From Arthrobacter sp. AK04 (lineage in GTDB: Bacteria; Actinomycetota; Actinomycetes; Actinomycetales; Micrococcaceae): a stretch of 47,995 nucleotides of DNA. Positions within the stretch are counted from its first letter, which is position 1. Each line of letters starts with the position of its first letter. A program made the translations under genes and the position numbers. This document shows, piece by piece, positions 1 to 9,729 of the stretch. The DNA is taken from positions 1 through 47,995 of the forward strand of contig NZ_JAJOMC010000035.1 in the NCBI RefSeq assembly GCF_021129155.1, written 5' to 3'. The notes under the pieces are model-generated. The model saw only the letters and a list, made by a program, of their open reading frames with translations. It searched no databases and had not been told where the DNA came from.

Positions 1-462
1 ACCCAGTAGACGCCACCCACCCCCGACGCTCTCGCACATGATGCCGCTTCCCGGACGATCCTCCCGCACTTGATGGCGCTTCCCGGGGGATCCTCTTCCA
101 CTTGATGCCGTTTCCCGGGGTGATCCTCTCTCACTTGATGGCACCCTCCCGGGCGGGCCCTTCCCACTTACTGCCGGCAGGAAACCCCCACCACCGACAT
201 CGAGTGAGAGAGGATCGCGGGAAGCCCCGCATCGACCGAGAGAGGATCCCGGGAAACCCCGCATCAAGTGAGAGAGGGTGTGAATCTTCCCACGATGCGG
301 CCGCCTGGGCTTCGCTCGTGATGCTCTGCGGGATGGCTCCTCTAGAATTGATGAAGATGTACGGACTTCGAAGCGCTTGATTTCGGGTTGCGTAGGAAAC
401 GAAACACGGATACGAGCGGCTGCAGTTGCGCCAGTGGTCGGCTCACAACAGGAGGAATCCAC
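1..462. other. Intergenic region with repeat array, no gene
   Basis: No open frame here has a convincing start or composition, so I read it as non-coding. Positions about 29-280 hold a 32/33-bp repeat array, listed separately. Positions 281-462 hold nothing recognisable except the ribosome binding site of the next gene (AGGAGG just before the ATG at 463). I looked for a -35/-10 pair and found only weak candidates. Confidence 0.7.
29..280. repeat. Eight-unit 32/33-bp repeat array with orientation switch
   Basis: The core CACTTGATG plus flanks recurs with starts at 34, 66, 98, 131 and 164 (spacings 32, 32, 33, 33). It then appears in inverted orientation (CATCRARTGAGAGAGG-like) starting at 198, 230 and 262 (spacings 32, 32). 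A unit reads roughly CACTTGATGCSG followed by YTTCCCGGGATCCTCTCT. Units are contiguous with no unique spacers. The two halves could pair across an axis near 186 to form a long imperfect hairpin. The units nearest the axis are the most diverged. The array may extend beyond the left edge. Confidence 0.8.
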
Positions 463-2307
463 ATGGCTGAGCACAACGGCGGCAATCGCGGCGGAAATGA
501 CCGCGGCGGGTTCCGCGGCAATAACAATTCAGGCGGGGATCCCCGGGGTTTCCGGTCCCGCGCCAACCGTGACGGCGGCGACTCATCCGGTCGTCCCTCC
601 GGCAGTGGTGAGCGGAAGCCGTTTGGTGACCGTGATCGTAAGCCGTTCGGTGATCGTGACCGTAAGCCGTTCAGCGGCGGTGGTGAGCGGAAGCCGTATG
701 GTGACCGTGATCAGAAGCCTTTTGGTGATCGTCCGCGCCGTGATGGCGAGGGGGACCGCCGCGGTTTCGGCGGTGGTGAGCGGAAGCCGTTCGGTGATCG
801 CGACCGTAAGCCGTATGGTGACCGTGATCAGAAGCCTTTTGGTGATCGTCCGCGCCGTGATGGCGAGGGGGACCGCCGCGGTTTCGGCGGTGGTGAGCGG
901 AAGCCGTTCGGTGACCGTGACCGTAAGCCGTTCAGCGGCGGGGGCGATCGTAAGCCGTTCGGTGACCGTGACCGTAAGCCGTTCAGCGGCGGGGGCGATC
1001 GTAAGCCGTATGGTGACCGTGATCAGAAGCCTTTTGGTGATCGTCCGCGCCGTGATGGCGAGGGGGACCGCCGCGGATTCGGCGGGGGAGAAAACCGGAG
1101 GCCCTTCGGAGAACGCAGCGAGCGGCCCGGCCGCGGTGACCGCCAGGACCGCGCACCCCGCAGTTTCGATCGTGCCCCGGGCCGCGGAGACGCAGGTCCC
1201 CGCACCTTCGGCCGGGACCGCCAGGAAGACCGCCCCGTTCGCGAACCCAACGTCCGTGACCTCCGCAGCGCGAACCGTCCGGACCGGGAGAGGTCTCCGC
1301 AGATCGATGAGGACGTCACGGGCAAGGAACTCGACCGCGCCACCCAGCACCAGATCAAGACGCTCGAGGCAAAGAGCGCGGAATGGGTTGCCCGCCACCT
1401 GGTGATGGCCGGCCGGCTCATTGATGAAGAACCGGAACTCGCCTTCCAGCACGCCCTCGCTGCAAGCCGCCGCGGCGGCAGGCTGGCCGCGGTCCGCGAG
1501 GCCGTGGGCCTGACCGCCTACGCAGCCGGCCACTACGGCGAAGCCCTCCGCGAATTCCGCACCTACCGCCGCATCAGTGGCTCCAACGTCCACCTTCCGG
1601 TCATGGCTGACTGCGAGCGGGGACTGGGACGCCCTGACCGCGCCCTTGACGTTGCCCGCTCCGAGGAAGCCCAGGACCTGGACGCTCCCGGCAAGGCAGA
1701 ACTCGCCATTGTGGCAGCAGGGGCCAGGACCGACCTTGGCCAGCTGGACGCTGCGGTAGCCGAGCTGGAAATCCCGCAGTTGGACATCAACCGGGCTTTC
1801 TCCTACAGCCCCCGGCTTTTCCGTGCGTACGCCGACGCCCTGGCCGGCGTGGGCCGCAACGATGAAGCCGAGAAGTGGCGGAAGCAGGCCGTGGTTGCGG
1901 AAAACGCGCTGGGACAAGGCGTGGATGAAGAACCGGACATCATCGACCTCGGCTGGGACGAGGAGGAAGAGGCGAGGGAGGAAGCAGAGCGCCGCCGTCT
2001 CCTCGACCGTGCGTCTCAGGCGTCCGAGACTGCTCCCAAGGCCGCGTCCGCTGAAGGTGCCCCCGCCGCGCAGGCCGCAGAACTGCACGCAGCAGAGGCC
2101 AATGCGGAGCTGCAGGACTCTGAGCCGCAGGATGCGAGCATCGACGACCAGGAAGCTGACTACTTCGTTTCCGACGACGCCGAGTCTGACGAGGACTCGG
2201 TGGAGCGTGACGAACTGGAATCCGCTGGAACGGCCGCAGGCAGCGCCGCCGACGATCATGATGACGCTGCGGAGTACCAGGACCAGCCGGACCGCCGGGA
2301 AGACTGA
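463..2307 (+). CDS. Arg/Gly/Asp-rich repeat protein with C-terminal TPR-like domain
   Basis: A 614-residue protein of unknown function. I start it at ATG 463 because AGGAGG lies 6-7 bases upstream; the frame is open further upstream without a good site. About residues 40-240 are low-complexity disordered sequence built from DRKPFGDR, FSGGGERKP and RPRRDGEGDRRGFGGG blocks. The middle (about 285-490) is alpha-helical and TPR-like, with runs such as ELAFQHALAASRRGG and YGEALREFRTYRRI. The C-terminus is strongly acidic (EEEEAREEAE and a D/E-rich tail). It sits 3 bases before the HAD gene, matching the position of the mycobacterial Rv1691 TPR protein. RGG-like tails often bind RNA, so an RNA- or ribosome-related role is inference only. 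Confidence 0.85.
   Translation: MAEHNGGNRGGNDRGGFRGNNNSGGDPRGFRSRANRDGGDSSGRPSGSGERKPFGDRDRKPFGDRDRKPFSGGGERKPYGDRDQKPFGDRPRRDGEGDRRGFGGGERKPFGDRDRKPYGDRDQKPFGDRPRRDGEGDRRGFGGGERKPFGDRDRKPFSGGGDRKPFGDRDRKPFSGGGDRKPYGDRDQKPFGDRPRRDGEGDRRGFGGGENRRPFGERSERPGRGDRQDRAPRSFDRAPGRGDAGPRTFGRDRQEDRPVREPNVRDLRSANRPDRERSPQIDEDVTGKELDRATQHQIKTLEAKSAEWVARHLVMAGRLIDEEPELAFQHALAASRRGGRLAAVREAVGLTAYAAGHYGEALREFRTYRRISGSNVHLPVMADCERGLGRPDRALDVARSEEAQDLDAPGKAELAIVAAGARTDLGQLDAAVAELEIPQLDINRAFSYSPRLFRAYADALAGVGRNDEAEKWRKQAVVAENALGQGVDEEPDIIDLGWDEEEEAREEAERRRLLDRASQASETAPKAASAEGAPAAQAAELHAAEANAELQDSEPQDASIDDQEADYFVSDDAESDEDSVERDELESAGTAAGSAADDHDDAAEYQDQPDRRED
607..1077 (+). repeat. In-frame coding repeats, 117-bp and 51-bp units
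   Basis: Within the Arg/Gly-rich gene, the segment beginning AAGCCGTATGGTGACCGTGA occurs at 691, 808 and 1003. The first two copies are 117 bp apart (39 codons) and nearly identical at synonymous sites. A 51-bp unit (17 codons, DRKPFSGGGDRKPFGDR) is duplicated from about 919 to 970. All periods are multiples of three, so copy-number change keeps the frame. The synonymous identity argues for recent expansion rather than selection on protein sequence alone. Confidence 0.85.
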
Positions 2308-2310
2308 AGA

Positions 2311-3300
2311 ATGGCCGACGTTGCCCTGATTTCCCTGTTCGATGCACTGCTGGCGGACCTGGACGGCGTGGTCTACGCCGGTCCGCATGCCATCCCCGGT
2401 GCCATTGAATCGTTAAAGCAGCTCGCCGGCATCGGCGTGGGCCTGGGATACGTGACGAACAACGCGTCGCGTTCCCCGGCCCAGGTTGCTGCCCACCTCC
2501 GCGAGCTGGGGGCGCCGGCCGAGGACCACCAGGTGGTGAGTTCCTCGCAGGCCGCCGCGGATCTGCTTGCGTCCCTGCTGGCTCCCGGCTCGCGGATCCT
2601 CATCACCGGCAGCCCGGCCCTTGCCGCCGAAATGGAACTCGTTGGCCTGGTGCCGGTGTACAGCCAGGACGAGGGCCCGGTCGCGGTTGTCCAGGGCTTC
2701 AATCCCGAGATTGGGTGGAAAGACCTGGCCGAAGCCACCTACGTGGTGAACGCCGGCGCACTGTGGGTGGCCACGAACACGGACATGTCCATACCGCAGG
2801 CACGCGGCATCGCGCCCGGAAACGGGACGTTGGTGGCAGCTGTTGCGGCAGCCACGGGCCAGACACCCCGCGTGGCCGGCAAACCGGAGGCCCCGCTCTT
2901 CCACTCCGCAGCCAAACGGCTCGGGGCCGAACGGCCGCTGGTGGTGGGGGACCGGCTGGACACGGACATCCTTGGCGGCAACAACGCCGGCTTCGCCACC
3001 GTGGCGGTGCTGACCGGCGTCGACACCCGCCAGACGATCCTGGCCGCCCGGGCCGCCGAACGCCCGGACTACATCATCAGCAACCTGGCGGACCTGCACC
3101 GGCCGTACCCGGAGGTGGCGCACCACGACGGCACATACGCCTGCGGCGCAGCCACGGCGCGGGTGGCCAACGGTGCGGTGGGCATCATCGGCAGCCAGGA
3201 CAGCCTGGACTCCTGGCGCGCTGCTTGCGCAGCCTGGTGGGCGGCAACGCCTGACGCCTCCACGCCCCAGGCGCCCGATCTGGTGTGGATGGATCACTAG
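2311..3300 (+). CDS. HAD-IIA (NagD-like) sugar/glycerol-phosphate phosphatase
   Basis: A 329-residue HAD-superfamily hydrolase of the IIA (NagD) class. Motif I is DLDG with Asp16 and Asp18 as nucleophile and acid/base. Motif II is the VTNNASRS stretch. The distal Mg-binding motif is GDRLDTDILGGNNAGF. The family removes phosphate from small phosphorylated metabolites. The mycobacterial gene in this position (Rv1692) has been described as a glycerol-3-phosphate phosphatase, and I infer the same type of substrate. The gene starts 3 bases after the preceding stop and is followed after 9 bases by a small gene, so they are probably co-transcribed. The last 70 residues or so, after the catalytic core, are less typical. 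Confidence 0.9.
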   Translation: MADVALISLFDALLADLDGVVYAGPHAIPGAIESLKQLAGIGVGLGYVTNNASRSPAQVAAHLRELGAPAEDHQVVSSSQAAADLLASLLAPGSRILITGSPALAAEMELVGLVPVYSQDEGPVAVVQGFNPEIGWKDLAEATYVVNAGALWVATNTDMSIPQARGIAPGNGTLVAAVAAATGQTPRVAGKPEAPLFHSAAKRLGAERPLVVGDRLDTDILGGNNAGFATVAVLTGVDTRQTILAARAAERPDYIISNLADLHRPYPEVAHHDGTYACGAATARVANGAVGIIGSQDSLDSWRAACAAWWAATPDASTPQAPDLVWMDH

Positions 3301-3309
3301 ACTGGTGCA

Positions 3310-3561
3310 ATGACTGAGCTGACCGAACCGGAATCCGCAGCAGCCCAGCCTTCCCCGGACTGGCCCGGCAGCGGGGATGCGGGAGTGACGGATCCCGTGG
3401 TGGCACAAGCACTGGCGCGGCTTGGCACCCTTCCGCAGGTCCCGGTGTCCGACCACGAAAATGTGTACAACGAACTCCACGATGAACTGCTGGCCGCGCT
3501 GAACACCGCTCCCAACAACAGCGCGCCCGCAGGTGCGGACCAGACGGGCGGCGCGGCCTGA
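3310..3561 (+). CDS. Small uncharacterised protein, 83 aa
   Basis: I do not recognise this protein. It has a Pro/Ala/Ser-rich disordered start. A more ordered middle reads VVAQALARLGTLPQVPVSDHENVYNELHDELLAALN, and the end is Ala/Gly-rich. No membrane segment or metal-binding motif is visible. Its stop codon overlaps the tlyA start by one base (TGATG), so the two are likely translationally coupled. Small genes of this kind sit before tlyA in related actinobacteria (from memory). I take it as real because of the coupling and coding composition. Confidence 0.75.
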   Translation: MTELTEPESAAAQPSPDWPGSGDAGVTDPVVAQALARLGTLPQVPVSDHENVYNELHDELLAALNTAPNNSAPAGADQTGGAA

Positions 3562-4376
3562 TGCCGGCACGCCTCGACCAGGCCTTGGTTGCCCGCGGGC
3601 TCGCAAGGTCCCGAACGCATGCAGCCGCCCTGATTGCCGAAGGCAAGGTCAGCTCAGCAGGCCAGGTCCTGGCCAAAGCGTCCCTGCAGGTGGACGAGGA
3701 CAAGCCCCTCGAGGTCGACCACGACGAACGGGACACCTACGTAAGCCGGGCAGGGCACAAACTGGCCGGCGCGCTTGACGCCTTCCCGGAAGTCCAGCCG
3801 GAGGGCAAGAGGTGCCTCGACGCCGGTGCCTCCACCGGCGGTTTCACGGACGTCCTGCTTCGGCGCGGGGCCGCGCACGTGGTGGCGGTCGACGTCGGAC
3901 ACGGCCAGCTGGTGCAGCGGCTGCGGGAAGATCCCAGAGTGGAAGTCCACGAGGGACTGAACGTCCGGTACATGTCGCCCGCGGACATCGGGGGCACGGC
4001 GGAACTCACCGTCGCCGACCTCTCCTTCATCTCCCTCACCCTGGTGCTCCAGCCGCTGGCGCTGTGCACCGAACCCGGTGGGGACCTGGTGCTGATGGTG
4101 AAGCCGCAGTTCGAGATCGGCAAGGACCGGCTGGGACGCACAGGTGTGGTCACTTCCGAGCGGGAACGGCGCCTGGCGGTGGAAAAAGTAGCCAGGGCAT
4201 CGCTCGACGCCGGGCTCGACCTGTGCGGCCTGGCGGTCAGTCCGTTGCCGGGCCAGGACGGAAACGTTGAATACTTCCTGTGGATAAAACGCAGGATCAG
4301 CCAAGACTTGCCTAAGATCGAAGAGCGGGAGGCAGCGGCTGCTGCCTTGCTCGGACGTATCTGGCCGAACCACTAG
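3561..4376 (+). CDS. tlyA: TlyA family 2'-O rRNA methyltransferase
   Basis: 271 residues, the usual length of TlyA. An N-terminal S4 RNA-binding domain (about 1-60, MPARLDQALVARGLARSRTHAAALI) is followed by an FtsJ-type Rossmann methyltransferase domain. The latter has YVSRAGHKL, the SAM-binding loop DAGASTGGFTDVLL, and VKPQFEIGKD carrying the catalytic Lys. In mycobacteria TlyA methylates 16S and 23S rRNA cytidines and its loss gives capreomycin resistance; some homologues are called hemolysins. The start overlaps the preceding stop. The NAD kinase gene follows after 13 bases, as in Rv1694-Rv1695. Confidence 0.93.
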   Translation: MPARLDQALVARGLARSRTHAAALIAEGKVSSAGQVLAKASLQVDEDKPLEVDHDERDTYVSRAGHKLAGALDAFPEVQPEGKRCLDAGASTGGFTDVLLRRGAAHVVAVDVGHGQLVQRLREDPRVEVHEGLNVRYMSPADIGGTAELTVADLSFISLTLVLQPLALCTEPGGDLVLMVKPQFEIGKDRLGRTGVVTSERERRLAVEKVARASLDAGLDLCGLAVSPLPGQDGNVEYFLWIKRRISQDLPKIEEREAAAAALLGRIWPNH

Positions 4377-4389
4377 AGAGCGGAACCTG

Positions 4390-5415
4390 ATGAGCAGGCG
4401 TGTACTGGTCCTCGCCCATACCGGCCGCGAGGACTCGCTGAAGGCCGCGTGGGAAGCGTGCGCCCTCCTGCACGCCTCAGGCATCGTGCCGGTCATGCAG
4501 GAATCCGAACTTGCGGACATGGAGCGTTTCTTCGGACACCTTGCCCAGCCCGTGGAGGTCCTCCACGACCACGTCCAGCTCCCGGATGTTGAACTGGTGA
4601 TGGTCCTCGGCGGGGACGGCACCATCCTGCGCGCCGCCGAGCTGGTCCGGGAAGTGGACGTGCCGCTGCTGGGCGTCAACCTTGGCCATGTGGGCTTCCT
4701 GGCCGAAAGCGAGCGGGCGGACCTGGCCCAGACCGTCGAGTGGATCGCCAGCCGCGAGTACACGGTGGAAGAGCGGATGACCATCGATGTCCAGGTGTGG
4801 GTCCGCGGCCAGAAGATCTGGCACACCTGGGCGCTGAACGAGGCCGCCATCGAGAAAGCCAACCGCGAACGCATGCTCGAGGTGGTGACCGAAGTGGACG
4901 AGCGTCCCCTCACGTCCTTTGGCTGCGACGGCATCGTGCTGGCCACCCCCACCGGATCCACGGCGTACGGCTTTTCGGCCGGCGGCCCCGTGGTGTGGCC
5001 CGAGGTGGAGGCACTGGTCATCGTCCCCATCAGTGCCCACGCACTCTTCGCCAAGCCGCTGGTGGTCTCGCCCCGTTCCAGGCTGGCTGTGGAGGTCCTC
5101 GGCCGGACGGATGCCCAGGGCGTCCTGTGGTGTGATGGCAGGCGCTCCGTGGATTTGCCGCCGGGTGCCCGGGTTGAGGTCACAAAATCCGCCACGCCCG
5201 TGCGGCTCGCCCGCACCCACCAGACGCCGTTTTCGGCCCGGCTGGTCCGCAAGTTCGAGCTGCCGATCCATGGCTGGCGGGGACCGGTACCGAAGGCGGA
5301 CGCCATCCACACCGGCCCCATACCCATCGTCAGGACACCGCGGCCCATGCCTCCGCTCCAGGTGCCCCAGCCGGACCAGCCCGGCGATGACAACGATCCC
5401 ACCACCGCAAAGTGA
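4390..5415 (+). CDS. nadK: NAD kinase
   Basis: ATP-dependent (or polyphosphate-dependent) phosphorylation of NAD to NADP, a cytosolic essential step. The diagnostic GGDGT motif is at residues 74-78, followed by GVNLGHVGFLAE. The substrate-binding LNEAAIEK and the glycine-rich TPTGSTAYGFSAGGPVV are both present. At 341 residues it is slightly longer than the family core, with a Pro-rich C-terminal tail (PMPPLQVPQPDQPGDDND) that looks disordered. It lies between tlyA and recN, with recN starting 4 bases after the stop. Confidence 0.96.
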   Translation: MSRRVLVLAHTGREDSLKAAWEACALLHASGIVPVMQESELADMERFFGHLAQPVEVLHDHVQLPDVELVMVLGGDGTILRAAELVREVDVPLLGVNLGHVGFLAESERADLAQTVEWIASREYTVEERMTIDVQVWVRGQKIWHTWALNEAAIEKANRERMLEVVTEVDERPLTSFGCDGIVLATPTGSTAYGFSAGGPVVWPEVEALVIVPISAHALFAKPLVVSPRSRLAVEVLGRTDAQGVLWCDGRRSVDLPPGARVEVTKSATPVRLARTHQTPFSARLVRKFELPIHGWRGPVPKADAIHTGPIPIVRTPRPMPPLQVPQPDQPGDDNDPTTAK

Positions 5416-5419
5416 AGCC

Positions 5420-7159
5420 ATGCTTGAAGAACTGAGAATCCGCGACCTTGGCGTCATCACCGACGCAACGCTGCCGCTCGGGCCTGGCTTGAGCGTGGTG
5501 ACCGGCGAGACCGGTGCCGGCAAGACCATGGTGGTCACCGCCGTCGGTCTCCTCCTGGGGGCGCGGTCCGATGCCGGCGCCGTCAGGAGCGGCGCCAAGA
5601 GTGCCACCGCCGAGGCAGTGCTGAAGCTCGACGCCGGCCACCCCGCGATTGCCAGGGCCCTGGAGGCCGGGGCAGAGGCGGAGGAGTTCGACGGCGGCGC
5701 GGAGCTGATCCTTGCCCGTCGCCTGGGCTCGGACGGCCGCAGCCGCGCCTTCCTGGGCGGCAGGGCCGCGCCGGTGGGTGTCCTCGCTGAAATCGGCGAG
5801 ACGCTGGTGGTGGTCCATGGACAGTCGGACCAGATCCGGCTTAAGGGAGCTGCTGCCCAGCGGGGCGCCCTGGACAAGTTTGCCGGCGATGCGCTGGCTG
5901 GGACGCTGGCCGCCTACCAGGACCTCTACAACCATTGGAAGTCCAGCCAGGCCGAGCTGGACACCCTCCGCAGCGCTGCACGCGACAGGCTGCGCGAGGC
6001 CGAATCCCTGCAGAGCGCCCTCGCCGAAATAGACGAGGTTGATCCGCAGCCGGGGGAGGATGAAGTCCTCAAGGCGGAAGCCGTGAAGCTGGCCAACGTG
6101 GAGGAACTCCGCATCGCTGCCAGCACGGCCCACCAGGCGCTTATCGCCGAGGACTTCGGTGACGAGGGGGATGCCACCACCCTGGTTGACGCCGCCAAAC
6201 GGACGCTGGAGCATGTAGCCGAGCACGACGCCGAGCTGGGCTCCGCGGCAGCCCGGCTGGCCGAGGTGGGCTTCCTGCTGAACGACATCGCCACCGAACT
6301 GGCCAGCTACCAGGCCGGACTGGACACAGAAGGCCCCGAACGGCTCGCGGAAATCGAGGACCGCCGGGCTGTCCTGGCCAAACTGGTCCGCAAATACGCA
6401 CCGACCATCGACGAGGTCCTGGTCTGGGCGGAGAACGCCCGCGTGCGGTTCGATGAGCTGCAGGACGACTCCACCCGGATCGAAAAGCTGGACGCGGAGG
6501 TGGTCCAGGCAGAGGCGGACCTGAAGAAGCAGGCCGCCGCCATCAGCAAAATCAGGGCGAAAGCGGCGAAGGATCTGTCAGCCCGCGTCAGTGCGGAGCT
6601 GAAGGCTCTGGCCATGGCCGATGCCACCCTGGTCATCAACCTTGAGTCCGGAGGGCAGCTGGGTCCGCACGGCGCGGACGAAATCGGCTTCCTGCTGCAA
6701 CCGCACTCCGGTGCGCCCGCCCGGCCCCTCGGCAAGGGCGCCTCCGGCGGTGAACTGTCCCGGGTCATGCTCGCCATCGAGGTCGTGCTGGCAGCCGTGG
6801 ATCCCGTCCCGACATTCGTCTTCGATGAGGTGGATGCCGGCGTGGGCGGCCGCGCCGCCGTCGAAATCGGCCGCAGGCTTGCCATGCTGGCCCGCCATGT
6901 CCAGGTGCTGGTAGTCACGCACCTGCCTCAGGTGGCCGCTTTCGCGGACCAGCACATCACTGTCACCAAGACCTCCGTCCGGGGAGCCGACGGCGGAACC
7001 GCCACCGGGTTCACGTCCAGTGACGTCCGCCTCCTCGACGGTCCGGAAAGGGTCCGCGAACTGGCCCGCATGCTGGCCGGCCAGGAAGACTCCGAGTCGG
7101 CGCAGGCCCACGCCCAGGAACTGCTGGACGACGCGAAATTCCTGCCCCAGGGGGCCTGA
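5420..7159 (+). CDS. recN: DNA repair protein RecN
   Basis: SMC-like ATPase acting in double-strand break repair. I start at ATG 5420 ([13 protein letters not shown]), giving 579 residues; the frame is open upstream but that part overlaps nadK. Walker A is GETGAGKT at 29-36. The central region is a coiled coil rich in Ala, Glu and Lys. The C-terminal half carries the ABC signature [15 protein letters not shown], Walker [14 protein letters not shown], and the switch [10 protein letters not shown]. The length is normal for RecN. I saw no LexA-type box in the short space before it, so any SOS control would come from further upstream. Confidence 0.96.
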   Translation: MLEELRIRDLGVITDATLPLGPGLSVVTGETGAGKTMVVTAVGLLLGARSDAGAVRSGAKSATAEAVLKLDAGHPAIARALEAGAEAEEFDGGAELILARRLGSDGRSRAFLGGRAAPVGVLAEIGETLVVVHGQSDQIRLKGAAAQRGALDKFAGDALAGTLAAYQDLYNHWKSSQAELDTLRSAARDRLREAESLQSALAEIDEVDPQPGEDEVLKAEAVKLANVEELRIAASTAHQALIAEDFGDEGDATTLVDAAKRTLEHVAEHDAELGSAAARLAEVGFLLNDIATELASYQAGLDTEGPERLAEIEDRRAVLAKLVRKYAPTIDEVLVWAENARVRFDELQDDSTRIEKLDAEVVQAEADLKKQAAAISKIRAKAAKDLSARVSAELKALAMADATLVINLESGGQLGPHGADEIGFLLQPHSGAPARPLGKGASGGELSRVMLAIEVVLAAVDPVPTFVFDEVDAGVGGRAAVEIGRRLAMLARHVQVLVVTHLPQVAAFADQHITVTKTSVRGADGGTATGFTSSDVRLLDGPERVRELARMLAGQEDSESAQAHAQELLDDAKFLPQGA

Positions 7160-7269
7160 AAGCTGGCTGGGGGCGTGCCCGGCGTGCCGGCCGCCCCTTG
7201 ATCGGCGGACGGCCGAAGGGCAGACTTGGACGTTTGGGGAACACTGCCGGCGATCCGTGGAAGGCTCAA

Positions 7270-9042
7270 ATGATGATAAGCTCGAATTCCGTGGTGCAGC
7301 GATCAAATTCCCGTGTAAATTCCCGGTTCCCGGGTTCATCCAAGACGACCAAACACATCTTCGTAACCGGTGGTGTGGCGTCCTCGCTCGGTAAGGGACT
7401 GACGGCATCAAGCCTCGGCCACCTGCTGCGCGCACGCGGCCTGTCTGTAACTATGCAGAAGCTCGATCCCTATCTGAACGTGGATCCGGGCACCATGAAC
7501 CCCTTCCAGCACGGCGAAGTCTTCGTCACTGACGACGGCGCCGAGACCGACCTGGACATCGGGCACTACGAGCGCTTCCTCGACGAAAACCTCGAAGGTT
7601 CAGCGAACGTGACCACCGGGCAGGTGTACTCCACGGTCATCGCCAAGGAGCGCCGCGGCGAGTACCTCGGCGACACCGTCCAGGTCATCCCGCACATCAC
7701 CGATGAGATCAAGCGCCGCATGCGCCTGCCGGCCGAGGGCAAGAATGCCCCCGACGTCATCATCACCGAAATCGGCGGCACCGTGGGCGACATCGAATCC
7801 CAGCCGTTCCTCGAATCGGCCCGCCAGGTGCGGCAGGACATCGGCCGCACCAACGTGTTCTTCCTCCACGTCTCCCTGGTCCCGTACATCGGGCCGTCCC
7901 AGGAGCTGAAGACCAAGCCCACCCAGCACTCTGTCGCAGCCCTGCGGTCCATCGGTATCCAGCCCGAAGCGATCGTTATCCGCTCGGACCGCGAAGTACC
8001 CGAAGCCATGCGGGAAAAGATCGGCCGGATGTGCGACGTCGACATCGACGCCGTGGTCAACGCCGCCGATGCCCCCAGCATCTACGACATCCCCAAGACC
8101 CTCCACACGCAGGGCCTGGACTCGTACATCGTGCGCGCCCTGGACCTGCCTTTCAAGGACGTGGACTGGACCAGCTGGGACAAGCTGCTTGAGGCGGTGC
8201 ACAACCCCAAGCATGAGGTTGAGATCGCACTGGTGGGCAAGTACATCGACCTGCCCGACGCCTACCTGTCAGTGACTGAGGCCCTGCGCGCCGGCGGTTT
8301 CGCCAACGACACCAAGGTCAAGATCCGTTGGGTCCCGTCGGACGAATGCGAAACCCGCGAGGGCGCCATTGCAGCGCTCGACGGCGTCGACGCGATTTGC
8401 GTCCCTGGCGGCTTTGGCATCCGGGGACTGGAGGGCAAGCTCGGCGCCCTGAAGTTCGCCCGCGAAACCAAGCTCCCCGTCCTGGGCCTCTGCCTGGGCC
8501 TGCAGTGCATGGTCATCGAATACGCCCGCAACGTGGTGGGACTCGAAGGCGCTTCGTCCAGCGAATTCGAGCCGGACTCCAAGTACCCGGTCATTGCCAC
8601 CATGGAAGAGCAGCTGGAGTTCGTCGAAGGCCGCGGCGACCTGGGCGGCACCATGCGCCTGGGCCTCTACGAAGCAAAGCTTGAACCCGGATCGGTCATT
8701 GCCGAGACCTACGGCAAAACCACCGTCAGCGAACGCCACCGCCACCGCTACGAGGTCAACAACAAGTACCGCGACCAGATCGCAGCCGAAGGCCTGGTCT
8801 TCTCCGGCACGTCCCCGGACGGCAAGCTCGTTGAATTCGTCGAGCTGCCCGCGGACGTCCACCCGTACTACGTGGCCACCCAGGCGCACCCTGAGCTGAG
8901 CTCGCGTCCCACCCGGCCGCACCCGCTCTTCGCGGGCCTGGTCAAGGCAGCCCTGAACCACCAGAAGGGCTCCGACACGGCCGGGACCGCGGATGCCGGT
9001 GCAACCGAGGCCCTCCAGTCCGGTACGGTAGCCGCTAAGTAG
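7270..9042 (+). CDS. pyrG: CTP synthase
   Basis: Converts UTP to CTP using ATP and glutamine-derived ammonia. The N-terminal amidoligase domain has the P-loop [19 protein letters not shown]. The C-terminal glutamine amidotransferase domain has the nucleophile motif [11 protein letters not shown] and the catalytic His-Glu in [10 protein letters not shown]. The start is uncertain. ATG 7270 or 7273 follows GGAAGG at 7259-7264; a TTG at 7198 is open but unsupported. From 7270 the protein is 590 residues, longer than usual because of a Ser/Asn/Arg-rich leader of about 30 residues and a short Ala/Thr-rich tail. Confidence 0.95.
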   Translation: MMISSNSVVQRSNSRVNSRFPGSSKTTKHIFVTGGVASSLGKGLTASSLGHLLRARGLSVTMQKLDPYLNVDPGTMNPFQHGEVFVTDDGAETDLDIGHYERFLDENLEGSANVTTGQVYSTVIAKERRGEYLGDTVQVIPHITDEIKRRMRLPAEGKNAPDVIITEIGGTVGDIESQPFLESARQVRQDIGRTNVFFLHVSLVPYIGPSQELKTKPTQHSVAALRSIGIQPEAIVIRSDREVPEAMREKIGRMCDVDIDAVVNAADAPSIYDIPKTLHTQGLDSYIVRALDLPFKDVDWTSWDKLLEAVHNPKHEVEIALVGKYIDLPDAYLSVTEALRAGGFANDTKVKIRWVPSDECETREGAIAALDGVDAICVPGGFGIRGLEGKLGALKFARETKLPVLGLCLGLQCMVIEYARNVVGLEGASSSEFEPDSKYPVIATMEEQLEFVEGRGDLGGTMRLGLYEAKLEPGSVIAETYGKTTVSERHRHRYEVNNKYRDQIAAEGLVFSGTSPDGKLVEFVELPADVHPYYVATQAHPELSSRPTRPHPLFAGLVKAALNHQKGSDTAGTADAGATEALQSGTVAAK

Positions 9043-9066
9043 TTCCAACAGAAAAAGGACGGCGCG

Positions 9067-9729
9067 ATGCCCGGTACACCTGAAACCACCCCTGCTGCGA
9101 AGCAGGTTTCGGATGCACCGAGCCCGCGCCGTCTTTTGTCTACCGAGAAGGTCTACGAAGGCCGGATCTGGGATGTGGTCAGCGACAGCTTCCAGCTGCA
9201 GGAAACCGGCGAGGCACTCACCCGCGACTACATCGACCACCCCGGTGCCGTGGCCGTCCTGCCCATGAACGCTGCCGGCGAGATCCTCCTCCTCAAGCAG
9301 TACCGCCATCCTGTGGGCATGGATCTCTGGGAGATCCCCGCCGGCCTGCTGGATATCGAGGGTGAGGACTTCGTGGTGGGGGCCGCCCGCGAACTGGCCG
9401 AGGAAGCAGACCTTGCCGCGGGAACCTGGAATGTCCTGGCGGACTTCTTCAACTCACCGGGATCCTCCAGCGAGGCCATCAGGATCTACCTGGCCCGGGA
9501 CCTGCTGGACATACCCCACCACGAACGCCACGAGCGGACGGATGAGGAAGCCGAGATCGAGTTCCACTGGATCAGCCTGGACGACGCCGTGGACTCGGTA
9601 CTGGCCGGAAGGCTCCACAACCCGTCCGCCGTCGTCGGAATCCTTGCAGCCGCCGCCGCGCGCGCCAGCGGCTTCGAGGGGCTCCGTCCCGCGGACGCAC
9701 CCTGGCCTGCGCACCCCAGCCAGCGCTGA
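9067..9729 (+). CDS. NUDIX hydrolase, ADP-ribose pyrophosphatase type
   Basis: 220 residues. The NUDIX box reads [24 protein letters not shown], with the REL-EE metal-binding core. The sequence leading into the box, [20 protein letters not shown], is typical of ADP-ribose pyrophosphatases that hydrolyse ADP-ribose to AMP and ribose-5-phosphate. The gene lies between pyrG and xerD, matching Rv1700. An ATG at 9067 follows AAAGGAC. Its stop overlaps the xerD start by one base. The substrate is a family-level inference. Confidence 0.9.
   Translation: MPGTPETTPAAKQVSDAPSPRRLLSTEKVYEGRIWDVVSDSFQLQETGEALTRDYIDHPGAVAVLPMNAAGEILLLKQYRHPVGMDLWEIPAGLLDIEGEDFVVGAARELAEEADLAAGTWNVLADFFNSPGSSSEAIRIYLARDLLDIPHHERHERTDEEAEIEFHWISLDDAVDSVLAGRLHNPSAVVGILAAAAARASGFEGLRPADAPWPAHPSQR

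Noticed and set aside
29..280. The left-end repeats as a CRISPR array
   Set aside because: Units are contiguous with no unique spacers, the orientation flips within the array, and no cas gene is present.
583..2388. A 601-codon open frame on the minus strand opposite the Arg/Gly-rich gene
   Set aside because: It is the antisense shadow of a repetitive high-GC gene. Its product is biased (TVTERLPLTTA-type repeats), with no ribosome site and no recognisable domain.
2413..3606. A 397-codon minus-strand frame opposite the HAD gene
   Set aside because: Antisense of a clear HAD phosphatase; no start context and no recognisable domain.
5416..5419. SOS (LexA) box for recN
   Set aside because: Only 4 bases separate nadK and recN, and I saw no convincing LexA palindrome near the gene.
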